Positions 34,899 to 43,679 of a DNA stretch of 64,000 nucleotides are shown here, in pieces; within the stretch, counting starts at the first letter, position 1; each line of letters begins with the position of its first letter. The stretch covers positions 310,001-374,000 of the forward strand of contig NZ_JHEP02000001.1 in the NCBI RefSeq assembly GCF_000657795.2. The letters are read 5' to 3'. A program made the position numbers and the translations under genes. This DNA is from Bordetella pseudohinzii. GTDB taxonomy: Bacteria > Pseudomonadota > Gammaproteobacteria > Burkholderiales > Burkholderiaceae_B. A model generated the notes under the pieces. That model made no database searches and had not been told where the DNA came from. It worked only from the letters and a program-made list of their open reading frames with translations.

Positions 34899-35171
34899 TC
34901 ACACGTCCAGCAGCGGGTGGTGCTTGATGTGCCGGGCGAAGACCTGCATGAACTGCGGATCGACGCGCGCACCCCACACCGCCAGCGAATGGCCGACGAT
35001 CCAGAGCACCACGCCGGGAATCCACAGTTGCAGGCCCAGGCCGACAGCGGCGGCCAGCGTGCCGTTGGCGATCGCCACGGTGCGCGGCGCACCGCCAAGC
35101 AGAATCGGCTCGGTCAGCGAGCGATGCAGCGGCACCTCGAAGCCGTCCGCGAAGGTGTCCGAGGTACTCAT
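34899..35171 (-). CDS. trbD: TrbD, small inner-membrane protein (VirB3-like)
   Basis: A 90-residue protein beginning with the TrbD pattern VPLHRSLTEPILLGGAPR, followed by two hydrophobic segments (TVAIANGTLAAAVGLGLQLW and PGVVLWIVGHSLAVWG). A conserved DPQFMQVFARHIKH tail is present. The ATG at 35171 overlaps the trbC stop by 4 bp; a longer frame to 35564 is out of context. Confidence 0.92.
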   Translation of the reverse strand: MSTSDTFADGFEVPLHRSLTEPILLGGAPRTVAIANGTLAAAVGLGLQLWIPGVVLWIVGHSLAVWGARVDPQFMQVFARHIKHHPLLDV

Positions 35172-35551
35172 ACGACGGCTCCGCCGGAGAAGCTGAAGAA
35201 TGACAGGAAGAAGCTCGAAGCGGCGAACGCGATGGACAGACCGAAGACGATCTGGATCAGCTTGCGGAATCCGCCGGACGTGTCGCCGAACGCGAGCGCG
35301 AGGCCCGTGGCGATGATGATGATGACCGCGACGATGCGCGCCACCGGCCCCTGGATGGATTCGAGGATGGATTGCAGCGGGCCTTCCCACGGCATCGAGG
35401 AACCGGCGGCCTGCGCGGTTCCGGCCAGGAACAGCAGCAGCGCGGCCAGCAGCAGCCCTTGCCCCGCAGGGCGGGCCAGGCTGCGCAGCCGCGCAAGAGG
35501 CAAAGCCGGATTTGCAGAAAAACGGAAAGCAGGAATGGTCATCTGCGTCAT
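35168..35551 (-). CDS. trbC: TrbC, prepilin (VirB2-like)
   Basis: A 127-residue pilin precursor with a long N-terminal leader, a hydrophobic stretch (GLLLAALLLFLAGTAQA) with a processing site near AQA, then the two-helix pilin core (SIQGPVARIVAVIIIIATGL and IQIVFGLSIAFAASSFFLSF). It overlaps trbB and trbD by 4 bp each. TrbC-type pilins are often cyclised after cleavage. Confidence 0.9.
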   Translation of the reverse strand: MTQMTIPAFRFSANPALPLARLRSLARPAGQGLLLAALLLFLAGTAQAAGSSMPWEGPLQSILESIQGPVARIVAVIIIIATGLALAFGDTSGGFRKLIQIVFGLSIAFAASSFFLSFFSFSGGAVV

Positions 35552-36600
35552 GGCAGTTCTCCAAGTGAGTCAGGGGATGGGGAAGTCGCTGCAGCGGATG
35601 CGGCTTTGGGAAATGGCGGCAGCTCGGGAAACGGCGTTTCCAGCGCGTCCGCCAGTTGGTAGCCCACGCCGTCGAAGCCGACGACGCGGGCGATGCTCTC
35701 GATGCGGCGCTTGCGTCCGCGCCCAGCGATGTGGATCAGCACGTTGACCGCCTCGGCGATCAGCGCACGGGGCGGATTCACCGCCACTTCGAGAATCAGT
35801 TGCTCCAGGCGCAGCAGCGCGCCGAGCGCGGAGCCCGCATGGATCGTGGCGATGCCGCCGGGGTGCCCCGTGCCCCACACCTTGATGAGATCCAGCGCCT
35901 CGGCGCCGCGCACCTCGCCGACGACGACACGATCGGGCCGCAGGCGCATGGACGAACGCACCAGCTCCGTCATCGACACCACGCCCGCGCGTGTGCGCAG
36001 CGGAACGTGGTCGCGGGCCGCGCATTGCAGTTCCACCGTGTCTTCGAGCACCAGCACGCGGTCGCCCGTGGCGGCTATCTCGGCTAGCAGCGCATTGGCG
36101 AGCGTGGTCTTGCCGCTGCTGGTGGCGCCGGCGATCAGCACGTTCTGCCGCTCGCGCACGGCGCGAACGAGAAAGCCCGCCTGCGCGCTGGTCATCATCC
36201 CGTCGATGACGTACCGCTCCAGCGGAATCACGCCGATGGCGCGCTTGCGCAACGCGAAGGCCGGCCCCGGCGCTGCCGGCGGCAAGATGCCCTCGAAGCG
36301 TTCGCCCGTTTCGGGCAACTCGGCGGACAGCAGCGGCTGGCCGCGATGGACTTCTGCGCCAACGTGGGCCGCGACCAGTCGGATGATTCGCTCTCCGTCC
36401 GCCTCGGGCAGTTCCACGCCCATCGGCGCGCGCCCGCTGGAAAGCCGGTCCACCCAAAGGGTGCGATCAGGATTCAGCATCACCTCCACCACATCCTGGT
36501 CTTCGAGCGCAGCGGCGATCAGCGGCCCCATTGCCGTGCGCAGCATCTGGATGCGGCGGTCGAGCGACGTGGCACTCATGGACTGCGGAACGGCGCTCAT
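35548..36600 (-). CDS. trbB: TrbB, conjugation ATPase (VirB11-like)
   Basis: A 350-residue secretion ATPase with Walker [16 protein letters not shown], Asp box [12 protein letters not shown], Walker [21 protein letters not shown] and the His box [18 protein letters not shown]. It is the first trb gene after the CopG-like gene, with a 4-bp overlap. Hexameric VirB11 ATPases act at the cytoplasmic base of the channel. Confidence 0.94.
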   Translation of the reverse strand: MSAVPQSMSATSLDRRIQMLRTAMGPLIAAALEDQDVVEVMLNPDRTLWVDRLSSGRAPMGVELPEADGERIIRLVAAHVGAEVHRGQPLLSAELPETGERFEGILPPAAPGPAFALRKRAIGVIPLERYVIDGMMTSAQAGFLVRAVRERQNVLIAGATSSGKTTLANALLAEIAATGDRVLVLEDTVELQCAARDHVPLRTRAGVVSMTELVRSSMRLRPDRVVVGEVRGAEALDLIKVWGTGHPGGIATIHAGSALGALLRLEQLILEVAVNPPRALIAEAVNVLIHIAGRGRKRRIESIARVVGFDGVGYQLADALETPFPELPPFPKAASAAATSPSPDSLGELP

Positions 36601-37061
36601 GACGAACGCTCCTGCGCTTGCGCGGCTGCCGCCGCGTCTTCCATCCGCATTGGGTCGGGATGCAGTTCCTCCACCACGTCGCGCACCAGGCTCCGGCCCC
36701 GTAGCAGGTGACGGCCCAACTGTTCAACGAACTGCTCGAACCGCGCCTTGCCCTGGGCGCGTGCGGCCTCTTGGTGCGCCTCGGGGATTGGTGTGCTAAC
36801 CGTGAGGTAGTAGCGAACGAACAGCGCCAGCGTCTCGATCTGGATGTTCTGGTCGCGCTCCATGCGCTCGGCCTGGCGCGACAGACGATCAAGCCGCTTG
36901 GCTATGGCGGCCTCGCGCTGGTCGGCGGCATCGGGCGACAGCCACGATGCGAGCGCCGCCGCGACGATGGATGACTTGGACACGCCTTTCTTGGCGGCAA
37001 GCTCGTCGAGCCGCTTGGCGTGCTCGGGCTGGATAAAGAGGTTCAGGCGATAGTGGCTCAT
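36597..37061 (-). CDS. CopG-like ribbon-helix-helix protein between traG and trbB
   Basis: A 154-residue protein whose first 45 residues match the ribbon-helix-helix pattern ([19 protein letters not shown], then [18 protein letters not shown]). The rest is helical. Its place between traG and trbB is fixed in Tn4371-like ICEs. It is probably a DNA-binding transcriptional regulator of the transfer operon or a relaxosome accessory. Overlaps on both sides place it in the same transcript. Confidence 0.82.
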   Translation of the reverse strand: MSHYRLNLFIQPEHAKRLDELAAKKGVSKSSIVAAALASWLSPDAADQREAAIAKRLDRLSRQAERMERDQNIQIETLALFVRYYLTVSTPIPEAHQEAARAQGKARFEQFVEQLGRHLLRGRSLVRDVVEELHPDPMRMEDAAAAAQAQERSS

Positions 37062-39067
37062 AGCTCGATTCCGTCGTTGGGGTCGAGGGAAGCCAGCCGA
37101 GCCGTGCGCTGCATGGCTGGATCGAGCTGGCGAGGAAGCGGAAGCGGCAGGTCGTCGTCATCATCGAGCAGCCCAAGGTCGGCCGCGGGAGCGGCCAGCT
37201 CGGGGTCGTAGGCGAAGGTTTCAGATAGCTCGGACTGGCGGCGCGGGCCGCCGTCGTCGGCCGTACCCAAGTTCTCCAAGCCATCGGCGGATGCCGTGGC
37301 TGGTGCGGCAGGCACGGCGGGAATCGCCAGCCCGCTCCAGTCGTCGGCGCGTGCCGGCGGCGCGTCGGCATACTGCCCGTCCGCCAGCGCGGGCGGCGGC
37401 AGAACGCGACGCTTGAAATTGGCGTCCGCGTAGTAGCGCAGCTTCTTCGCCTTGATCGGCGCTACGCTGGACACCATCACCACGGCCTCGTCGGGCGGAA
37501 GCTGCATGACTTCGCCCGGCGTCAGCAGCGGGCGCGCGGTTTCCTGGCGCGACACCATCAGGTGGCCCAGCCACGGCGCGAGCCGGTGGCCCGCGTAGTT
37601 GCGCTGGGCGCGCAGCTCGGTGGCCGTACCCAGCGTCTCGGAAATCCGCTTGGCGGTGCGCTCGTCGTTCGTTGCGAACGTCACGCGCACATGGCAGTTG
37701 TCGAGGATGGAGTGGTTCTGCCCATACGCCTTGTCGATCTGGTTGAGCGACTGCGCGATGAGGAAGCTGCGGATGCCGTAACCCGCCATGAAGGCCAGCG
37801 CCGTCTCGAAGAAGTCGAGGCGCCCCAGCGCCGGGAACTCGTCGAGCATCAGCAGCAGCTTGTGGCGGCGCTCGATGCCGTCGGAGCCGTCGAGCGATTC
37901 GGTGAGGCGCCGGCCGATCTGGTTGAGGATCAGGCGAATGAGCGGCTTCGTCCGCGATATGTCCGAAGGCGGCACCACCAGATACAGCGATACCGAATGC
38001 TCGGCCGCGATCAGGTCGGCGATGCGCCAGTCACAGCGCGAGGTGACTTCGGCCACCGTGGGATCGCGGTACAGGCCGAGGAACGACATGGCCGTGGATA
38101 GCACGCCCGAGCGTTCGTTGTCGCTCTTGTTGAGGACTTCACGCGCCGCCGATGCGACGACCGGATGCGGCCCATCGCCGAGGTGCGGCGTAGTCATCAT
38201 CCGGTGCAAGGTCAGCTCGAAGGGGCTGGCCGGGTCGGACAGGAAGTTGGCGACGCCGCGCAGCGTCTTGTCTTCGCCAGCGTAGAGGACATGCAGGATG
38301 GCCCCGACCAGCAGCGCGTGGCTGGTCTTCTCCCAATGGTTGCGCTTCTCCAGCGCGCCTTCAGGATCGACCAGAATGTCCGCAATATTCTGAACGTCGC
38401 GCACTTCATGCGCGCCGCGCCGCACCTCCAGTAGCGGGTTGTAGGCCGCCGACTTCGCATCGGTCGGGTTGAACAGCAGGCAGTGGCTGAACCGGCTGCG
38501 CCACCCGGCGGTGATGCTCCAGTTCTCGCCCTTGATGTCATGAATGACGGCGGATGCGGGCCACGAAAGAAGCGTTGGAATGACAAGGCCAACGCCCTTG
38601 CCAGAGCGCGTGGGAGCGAAGGTCAGGACGTGTTCGGGGCCTTCGTGGCGCAGGTATTGGCGATCATGCTGGCCGAGGAATACGCCTGCCGGTTGCGACA
38701 GGCCCGCCTTGCGAATGTCCTGCGCATTCGCCCAGCGGGCCGATCCGTATGTCGTGACCAGGCGCGACTGTCGCGAGCGGCAGATGGACATGCCGATAGC
38801 GACGACCACCGCCAGTAGCCCACTGCCGCCCGCGATGGTGCCGCCGGAATCGAACACGCGCGGCGCGTAAGCATCGAAAACGAACCACCACTCAAATAGC
38901 TTCCACGGGTGGTAAATCGGCGTACCAAGAAAATCGAACCAGGGCGAGCCAAGGCGTACTTGATAGCCAAGGGCCGCTGCCGTCCATTGTGTGGCACCCC
39001 ACACGCCGGCGATCACGATGCCGAATACCACGGCGATCTGACCGAACAACACATTCGTCCCTTGCAT
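37058..39067 (-). CDS. traG: TraG, type IV coupling protein (VirD4-like)
   Basis: A 669-residue coupling protein. Two N-terminal membrane segments (about residues 10-30 and 60-105) precede Walker A FAPTRSGKGVGLVIPTLLSW and Walker B HKLLLMLDEFPALGRLDFF, with LIAQSLNQIDKAYG. The C-terminal region (about 550-669) is acidic and variable. TraG links the relaxase-DNA complex to the Trb channel. It is the first gene of the traG-trb transcript; 237 bp separate it from the lipoprotein gene upstream. Confidence 0.94.
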   Translation of the reverse strand: MQGTNVLFGQIAVVFGIVIAGVWGATQWTAAALGYQVRLGSPWFDFLGTPIYHPWKLFEWWFVFDAYAPRVFDSGGTIAGGSGLLAVVVAIGMSICRSRQSRLVTTYGSARWANAQDIRKAGLSQPAGVFLGQHDRQYLRHEGPEHVLTFAPTRSGKGVGLVIPTLLSWPASAVIHDIKGENWSITAGWRSRFSHCLLFNPTDAKSAAYNPLLEVRRGAHEVRDVQNIADILVDPEGALEKRNHWEKTSHALLVGAILHVLYAGEDKTLRGVANFLSDPASPFELTLHRMMTTPHLGDGPHPVVASAAREVLNKSDNERSGVLSTAMSFLGLYRDPTVAEVTSRCDWRIADLIAAEHSVSLYLVVPPSDISRTKPLIRLILNQIGRRLTESLDGSDGIERRHKLLLMLDEFPALGRLDFFETALAFMAGYGIRSFLIAQSLNQIDKAYGQNHSILDNCHVRVTFATNDERTAKRISETLGTATELRAQRNYAGHRLAPWLGHLMVSRQETARPLLTPGEVMQLPPDEAVVMVSSVAPIKAKKLRYYADANFKRRVLPPPALADGQYADAPPARADDWSGLAIPAVPAAPATASADGLENLGTADDGGPRRQSELSETFAYDPELAAPAADLGLLDDDDDLPLPLPRQLDPAMQRTARLASLDPNDGIEL

Positions 39068-39304
39068 GACCTGGCCTCCGATTTCTCCTGCGCTGATTCC
39101 TCATGGAAAGAGCGGCACATGGGCGTGCCGCAGGCGTCAGGATCGGAGTCGGGTCAGTGCCGGTCAAAGACCGTTTCAAGCAGAAAGGTCGAGCAAAAAG
39201 ACAGAATGAGTGCGGCAGCGAGCCAAAGAAAAACGCCGCAAGCGAAGGCACATTGCGGCGTGTTGAACAGAAAAAAGGAAGGCGAGGCGGTGAGCCGCCA
39301 ACGG

Positions 39305-39583
39305 TCATAACTTAGGCGATTCTATCGGCGGCGTGTAGGGTGTTTCGCCGTCGCCATAGAACTGCTTGCGCATGGCTTCGGCGACCCGGTTGCACAACAC
39401 ATCACCCAGCTTGGCGCGGTCGGTCTTGCACTGCTGGCGCAGTTCCTTGAGCCGTTCGGGGTCGGCTACAAGTTCTTTCACTGTCGGGATGCTTGCCCGC
39501 GAATCGATGGCTTTCTGCGGTGCCTCAGACTGTCCGCAGGCCGTCAATTCCACGACCAGCAGGAATGGAACTATCATTTTCAT
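39305..39583 (-). CDS. EexN-like lipoprotein, second exclusion-type protein
   Basis: A 92-residue lipoprotein with the signal MKMIVPFLLVVELTAC. The mature part shows TVKELVADPERLKELRQQC and a second Cys in GDVLCNRVAEAMRKQFYG. It ends with GETPYTPPIESPKL, similar to the tail of TrbJ. The pattern matches EexN-family entry-exclusion proteins and parallels the TrbK-like protein at 31360. It overlaps the traR stop by 4 bp. Confidence 0.75.
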   Translation of the reverse strand: MKMIVPFLLVVELTACGQSEAPQKAIDSRASIPTVKELVADPERLKELRQQCKTDRAKLGDVLCNRVAEAMRKQFYGDGETPYTPPIESPKL

Positions 39584-40524
39584 AACGTAGGCTTCTCCGG
39601 GGGATCAAGACTACAGCTGGGGAATCGTCTCGGGCACTCCAGTGATTCGATGGCCTGGACTCGCTCAATGAAGCGCAGCAGCACATCAGAGGGCTCGCCT
39701 TCGGGACGCAACAGGTAGGTCGTCAGTGGCGGCACACGCGCCGCCAGCGGCCGGGCAACCACGCCTGGTTCACGACTGGCGGCAATATGCGCTGCGCCTG
39801 CCAGCCCCAGTGCGAAACCAGCCGATACAAGTGCCATCATCAAGTCGCAAGAAGCGACTCGCTCCGCAATGAGCGGTTCCACGTCCATCCGGCGTAGCAC
39901 CCGATCAACATGTCTGGCATGACCCTCGCACGCATGTGGATCGCACAAGACAAGCGGATAGCGCAGCAATTCTTCCAGGGGAATTCGCTTGTGGGCCAGC
40001 AGCGGATGCCGTGCCGGCACCGCGACCATGAGCGTATCGCTCCAGGCTGGCATGGCGACGATGCCATCGCCTACCTCATTCGACTGTGCAAATCCAACGT
40101 CGTATAGATCATCGTGCAATCCCTTGATCTGCTGTGATAAAGGGATTTCGAAGAGGCGTATATCGACGTCGGGTTCTTCCTGCCGGCATAGAGCCAGTAG
40201 CGCTGGTAGGCGAGATGGAGAGATTCCATCCGACAAGGCAACACGCAATTGACGGTGAAATCCATTCGCAGCAGCCTTCACACTGTCTCGCGCCTGCTGC
40301 AACGCTGAAAATACACGTGGAACATGCTCTAGGAACATATTTCCAGAACGGGTCAGCCGAGTATTTCGGGTAGTTCGCACGAAAAGCTGGGCACCTAACT
40401 CCTCTTCCAACTCTTTGATAGTCCGCGACAAGGGCGATTGCTCGATGTGCAGTCGTTCAGCCGCGCGTGCAAAGTGCAGCTCTTCGGCCACGGCGAGAAA
40501 GCATCGCAGGTGCCGCAGTTCCAT
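39580..40524 (-). CDS. traR: LysR-family regulator TraR of the transfer region
   Basis: A 314-residue LysR regulator. The N-terminal helix-turn-helix is clear (RHLRCFLAVAEELHFARAAE, HIEQSPLSRTIKELEEELG), followed by an effector domain. A LysR gene here, just upstream of traG, is a constant feature of the Tn4371 family, named traR. It starts 5 bp after the stop of the 137-residue gene, so it may be transcribed together with that cargo gene as well as from its own promoter. Confidence 0.88.
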   Translation of the reverse strand: MELRHLRCFLAVAEELHFARAAERLHIEQSPLSRTIKELEEELGAQLFVRTTRNTRLTRSGNMFLEHVPRVFSALQQARDSVKAAANGFHRQLRVALSDGISPSRLPALLALCRQEEPDVDIRLFEIPLSQQIKGLHDDLYDVGFAQSNEVGDGIVAMPAWSDTLMVAVPARHPLLAHKRIPLEELLRYPLVLCDPHACEGHARHVDRVLRRMDVEPLIAERVASCDLMMALVSAGFALGLAGAAHIAASREPGVVARPLAARVPPLTTYLLRPEGEPSDVLLRFIERVQAIESLECPRRFPSCSLDPPEKPTL

Positions 40525-40529
40525 GGAGA

Positions 40530-40943
40530 CTACTTACCTGAGGATCGCTCGGAGGCCAAGCGTTGGGCAAGCGTTCGGGCCTCGGCTTGCGATTCGACCG
40601 CCTCATGTTGCATGCCGAACGCTCTTGCCAGCATCAACCCCATCTGCCTTACCTCTTCTCGGCGCACAGGGTCGGGCTCAATACTGATGAATCCTTTGCA
40701 CACACGGTTCATCTCCGCCTTGTTTTGCTTGAGCCAAAGCGCCCTATGCTTGCGATCCTCGTGATCTTCATCGCCCCGAAGTTGGTCATACACAATGACG
40801 AAGGGGACCCCGTGCCGAATAAGAGAAGCCGTTTCCACCTCCCATTGCTTTGCGTAGCCAGGTCTTGCAGCGTTGTTCCTGAAGACGACCATTGGATGTT
40901 GGCTAATGTCATGCACCAGGAAGTCCTGAGGATTAAGGTTCAT
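40530..40943 (-). CDS. Unrecognised small cytoplasmic protein in the NimT/NADAR-like operon
   Basis: A 137-residue soluble protein without signal or membrane segment. Visible blocks are HPMVVFRNNAARPGYAKQWE, GVPFVIVYDQLRGDEDHEDR, ALWLKQNKAEMNRVCKGFIS and VRQMGLMLARAFGMQHEA. The alternating strand/helix order suggests a small alpha/beta fold. I do not recognise a family. It follows the 161-residue gene by 48 bp and precedes traR by 5 bp. Confidence 0.65.
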   Translation of the reverse strand: MNLNPQDFLVHDISQHPMVVFRNNAARPGYAKQWEVETASLIRHGVPFVIVYDQLRGDEDHEDRKHRALWLKQNKAEMNRVCKGFISIEPDPVRREEVRQMGLMLARAFGMQHEAVESQAEARTLAQRLASERSSGK

Positions 40944-40991
40944 AATCAGTCTTCTCCTCTAAATGATTGAGTGCCCGAGCGCGCCTGGGAA

Positions 40992-41477
40992 TCACGGTGC
41001 TGTCAGGCGTGCACGCAACAGCTCCTCCCGGATGGCCGTCAGAATTCGGCAGAACACGGTGGCGGGCAGCGACGTCGTCGGCGCCTCTTTCCGCCCCGTA
41101 TCGTGGACCAGATCCAGCCCATTCGTAGACAGCAGCGCCCTCTGCAGTCCTATGCATTGCTCGATCCGCACCCGGATTGCAGTTTCGATGAGTCGATGGT
41201 GCTGCGTTGACCCGTAAGGCAGGCGCTGCCCATTCCAGTAGGCACCGCTGCGATCCGCCTGATCGCCGAGGTGTTTTGCTTCCCATCCACTCAACTGAAA
41301 GGCTTGCAGACGGCGAGGATCGTTCTCCGCAAACTTGATACCTTGGACGAATCCCTCAACGGATGCGAACAGCATGTCGTCGAGTACGAACGGCGAGAGC
41401 CCGAAGTTGGAAAGCGCCAGCCCGCGCCAGTCAGCGGAGGTACTGGAGATATTCAGAGAGTTCGTCTTGTTGCTCAT
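40992..41477 (-). CDS. Possible NADAR-like protein (weak similarity) in the NimT operon
   Basis: A 161-residue soluble protein. The order 'vEGFVQGIKFAENDP', 'RLQAFQLSGWEAKHLGDQAD', 'HHRLIETAIRVRIEQC' and 'LLSTNGLDLVHDTGR' recalls NADAR/YbiA proteins, which cleave N-glycosidic bonds of ADP-ribose or riboflavin intermediates. The expected Asp-Trp near the end is not obvious, so it may be a divergent or inactive relative. GAGG lies 6 nt before the ATG. It follows the MFS gene by 74 bp. Confidence 0.5.
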   Translation of the reverse strand: MSNKTNSLNISSTSADWRGLALSNFGLSPFVLDDMLFASVEGFVQGIKFAENDPRRLQAFQLSGWEAKHLGDQADRSGAYWNGQRLPYGSTQHHRLIETAIRVRIEQCIGLQRALLSTNGLDLVHDTGRKEAPTTSLPATVFCRILTAIREELLRARLTAP

Positions 41478-41551
41478 TTCTTTACCTCACAAACCTGTAA
41501 TTGCGAGCGCGGGCTGCTCCCGGATAGCCACGGACCGCGCACGCGAAAACA

Positions 41552-42757
41552 TCAATGACGAGCTTGCGGATGCTCGCCCCCGATCGTTCGAGAACGACCT
41601 GCTAGCAAGCCAAAGATCACCATGACAATTGAGAGCACTGCGCCGATGTACAGCACGGCGATCCAGCTACCAGTAAGGTCGTGGAGCTTTCCTGCAAGCG
41701 TCGGACCGCACGCAGCCAGAAAGTAGCCAACGCACTGCGCCATACCTGAAAGCGAAGCGGCCTGATGGGCGCTGTTAGCTCGCAGGCCCATGAACATCAG
41801 CGCCAGCAACACGCCACCACCGGAGCCCAGGCCGAAGCAGAACGCCCACAAGGAGGCCCAGGACGGCGCCATGCAGAACCCGAGAAGGGCCACGGTCATC
41901 AACCCGCCCATGGTGGCGGCGACCAGCCTTTGATCCCGCATGCGGCTGACAATAGGGCCAAGCAAGAGACCAGGCACTGCTGAAGCGAGCTGCATGACGC
42001 CGTGAAGCGAGCCGGCGACCTCTGGAGCAATCCCCGAGGAAGTAAGAACAGACGGTAGCCACGCGACCAAGACGTAGTACACCAGCGAATTGATGCCCAT
42101 GAACAAGGTGACCTGCCACGCCAACGCGGAATGCCACACCCGTCCACCGTGAGGGGCCGATGCGGTTCCCTTGGCCGGCGCAGTATGACCGCTCAGTTGG
42201 CTGGTCCACACCAGCGCAGCAACCAGCGGAAAGACTGCCGTGGCGCCAAGCGCACCTTGCCATCCGAACGCATTTCCCAGTGGAACGGCGCTCGCCGATG
42301 CCAACGCTGCTGCGCCGCCTATGGCGATGGAGCAGACTCCCATGACGGTGGGCACTTTCGCCGGGAAGTCGCGTTTGACCAGGCTCGGGAGCAGTACATT
42401 GCCTACGGCAATGCCGGCGCCGATGGTGGCCGTACCCAGATACAGGGTCCAAACAGGACCAATAGATCGGACGACCACGCCGGCAGCGATCAGTAGCAGC
42501 GCCCCGAACAGCGAACGCTCCAGGCCGTATTCCCTCGCGAAAATCGCGGCCAACGGGGAAATGATGCCGAACGCCAACAACGGTAGCGTCGTCAAGAGCC
42601 CCGCTTGCGCCGGCGACAGCGCAAACGCCGACTGCAGTGTCTCCAGAACGGGAGCAACGCCCGTAATGGGCGCACGCAGGTTAGTCGCGATCAAAAGGAG
42701 CCCTGCTATCAGCAAAGCTGGTCGGGCAACCGCCAAGGCTGCATCACGATTACTCAT
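41552..42757 (-). CDS. nimT: MFS transporter, CynX/NimT family
   Basis: A 401-residue transporter with 12 predicted membrane segments, beginning ARPALLIAGLLLIATNLRAP, the CynX/NimT family signature. It is divergent from the NimR-like AraC regulator (107 bp apart), exactly as nimT/nimR in E. coli, where NimT exports 2-nitroimidazole. Here the pair is embedded in a siderophore-uptake module, so the physiological substrate may differ. GGAG lies 7 nt before the ATG. Confidence 0.85.
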   Translation of the reverse strand: MSNRDAALAVARPALLIAGLLLIATNLRAPITGVAPVLETLQSAFALSPAQAGLLTTLPLLAFGIISPLAAIFAREYGLERSLFGALLLIAAGVVVRSIGPVWTLYLGTATIGAGIAVGNVLLPSLVKRDFPAKVPTVMGVCSIAIGGAAALASASAVPLGNAFGWQGALGATAVFPLVAALVWTSQLSGHTAPAKGTASAPHGGRVWHSALAWQVTLFMGINSLVYYVLVAWLPSVLTSSGIAPEVAGSLHGVMQLASAVPGLLLGPIVSRMRDQRLVAATMGGLMTVALLGFCMAPSWASLWAFCFGLGSGGGVLLALMFMGLRANSAHQAASLSGMAQCVGYFLAACGPTLAGKLHDLTGSWIAVLYIGAVLSIVMVIFGLLAGRSRTIGGEHPQARH

Positions 42758-42815
42758 TCATAACTCCAAAAACAGACAATCAGTACCGCAATCTATCGCT
42801 TGGACCTAAATATGA

Positions 42816-42846
42816 ATTTAGCTAGAATGACAACAGATCGCTAAAT
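42816..42846. promoter_or_regulatory. Inverted repeat in the nimT/nimR intergenic region
   Basis: ATTTAGC (42816-42822) and GCTAAAT (42840-42846), a perfect 7-bp inverted repeat with a 17-nt spacer. It is centred in the 107-bp divergent promoter region. The right arm is part of the 21-bp element shared with the ferric-siderophore operon. It is a likely binding site for the NimR-like regulator, judged only by position and symmetry. Confidence 0.5.
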
Positions 42847-42854
42847 TATGCCAA
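42834..42854 (+). promoter_or_regulatory. Shared element, copy 1 (CAGATCGCTAAAT-TA-TGCCAA)
   Basis: This 21-bp stretch recurs with two changed bases at 49820-49840 upstream of the FecCD operon. It lies 77 bp upstream of the MFS start and 10 bp before the nimR start. Conservation between two promoters of the same module is unlikely by chance and points to a common regulator. Confidence 0.65.
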
Positions 42855-42864
42855 GGTAATTCCA

Positions 42865-43668
42865 ATGGCCATGTCGCTAGAACCGTCGTTGAAAAATTTC
42901 GACGAAACCAAGGTGCGCGGCCCGGTAGTGGGGATGCGTGTGGACATCGCCGAGCAAAAGAGCGAAGTCCCGGTACATCAACATCGACAAGGACAGCTAG
43001 TCCTTGCTCTGAAGGGTGGCGTGACCTGCGAAGTACCTAATGCTATTTGGATGGTTCCCCCGCGCTGTGCCGTGTGGATTCCAGGACAAATGCCCCACAG
43101 TGTTCGCGCCACCGCAAACGCACGGATTTGTTACCTCTTCGTGCAACCAGGTGCAGCGCAATTGCCGGACCAATGCTGCACGCTCTCCATCACTCCCCTG
43201 GTGCGCGAGTTGGTGCTGCACATGGCTGACCAGGCTCCCGAATACCTTCCAGACAGCCGAGTGGGACGCAAGGCCGTCGTGCTTCTGGAGGAACTCGCAC
43301 AAATGCCGGTCGAGCAGCTATACCTGCCAACATCGAACGAACCGCGGATGCGCAAGATCGCGAAGATGCTCTCGGACGATCCGGCGGATCGAAGGACACT
43401 TGCCGATTGGGCCAAGCTGGTCGCCATGAGCGAACGCTCGCTAGCCCGCCTCGTCCAACAGGAGACAGGCCTAACGTTCGGCCGCTGGCGCCAGCAACTG
43501 CACTTGATCGTTGCCATGCGCCAGCTTTCCTCCGGGCAGACGGTGCAGCGAGTAGCGGACCAATTGGGCTACGACTCGGTCACCGCCTTCATCACCATGT
43601 TCAAGAAGGCGGTCGGAAAGCCCCCTGCGCGATACTTCGCTGAACTCACACAAGGCGAAGAGCCGTAG
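42865..43668 (+). CDS. nimR: AraC-family regulator, NimR-like
   Basis: A 267-residue regulator. The N-terminal cupin has HQHRQGQLVLALKGGVTCEV and VPPRCAVWIPGQMPHSVRAT, close to NimR/YeaM. The C-terminal AraC DNA-binding domain has two helix-turn-helices (LADWAKLVAMSERSLARLVQ; VADQLGYDSVTAFITMFKKA). AAGG lies 8 nt before the ATG. It faces the NimT-like MFS gene and converges on the TonB receptor gene 11 bp away. Confidence 0.88.
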   Translation: MAMSLEPSLKNFDETKVRGPVVGMRVDIAEQKSEVPVHQHRQGQLVLALKGGVTCEVPNAIWMVPPRCAVWIPGQMPHSVRATANARICYLFVQPGAAQLPDQCCTLSITPLVRELVLHMADQAPEYLPDSRVGRKAVVLLEELAQMPVEQLYLPTSNEPRMRKIAKMLSDDPADRRTLADWAKLVAMSERSLARLVQQETGLTFGRWRQQLHLIVAMRQLSSGQTVQRVADQLGYDSVTAFITMFKKAVGKPPARYFAELTQGEEP

Positions 43669-43679
43669 GGACGTTCGGA

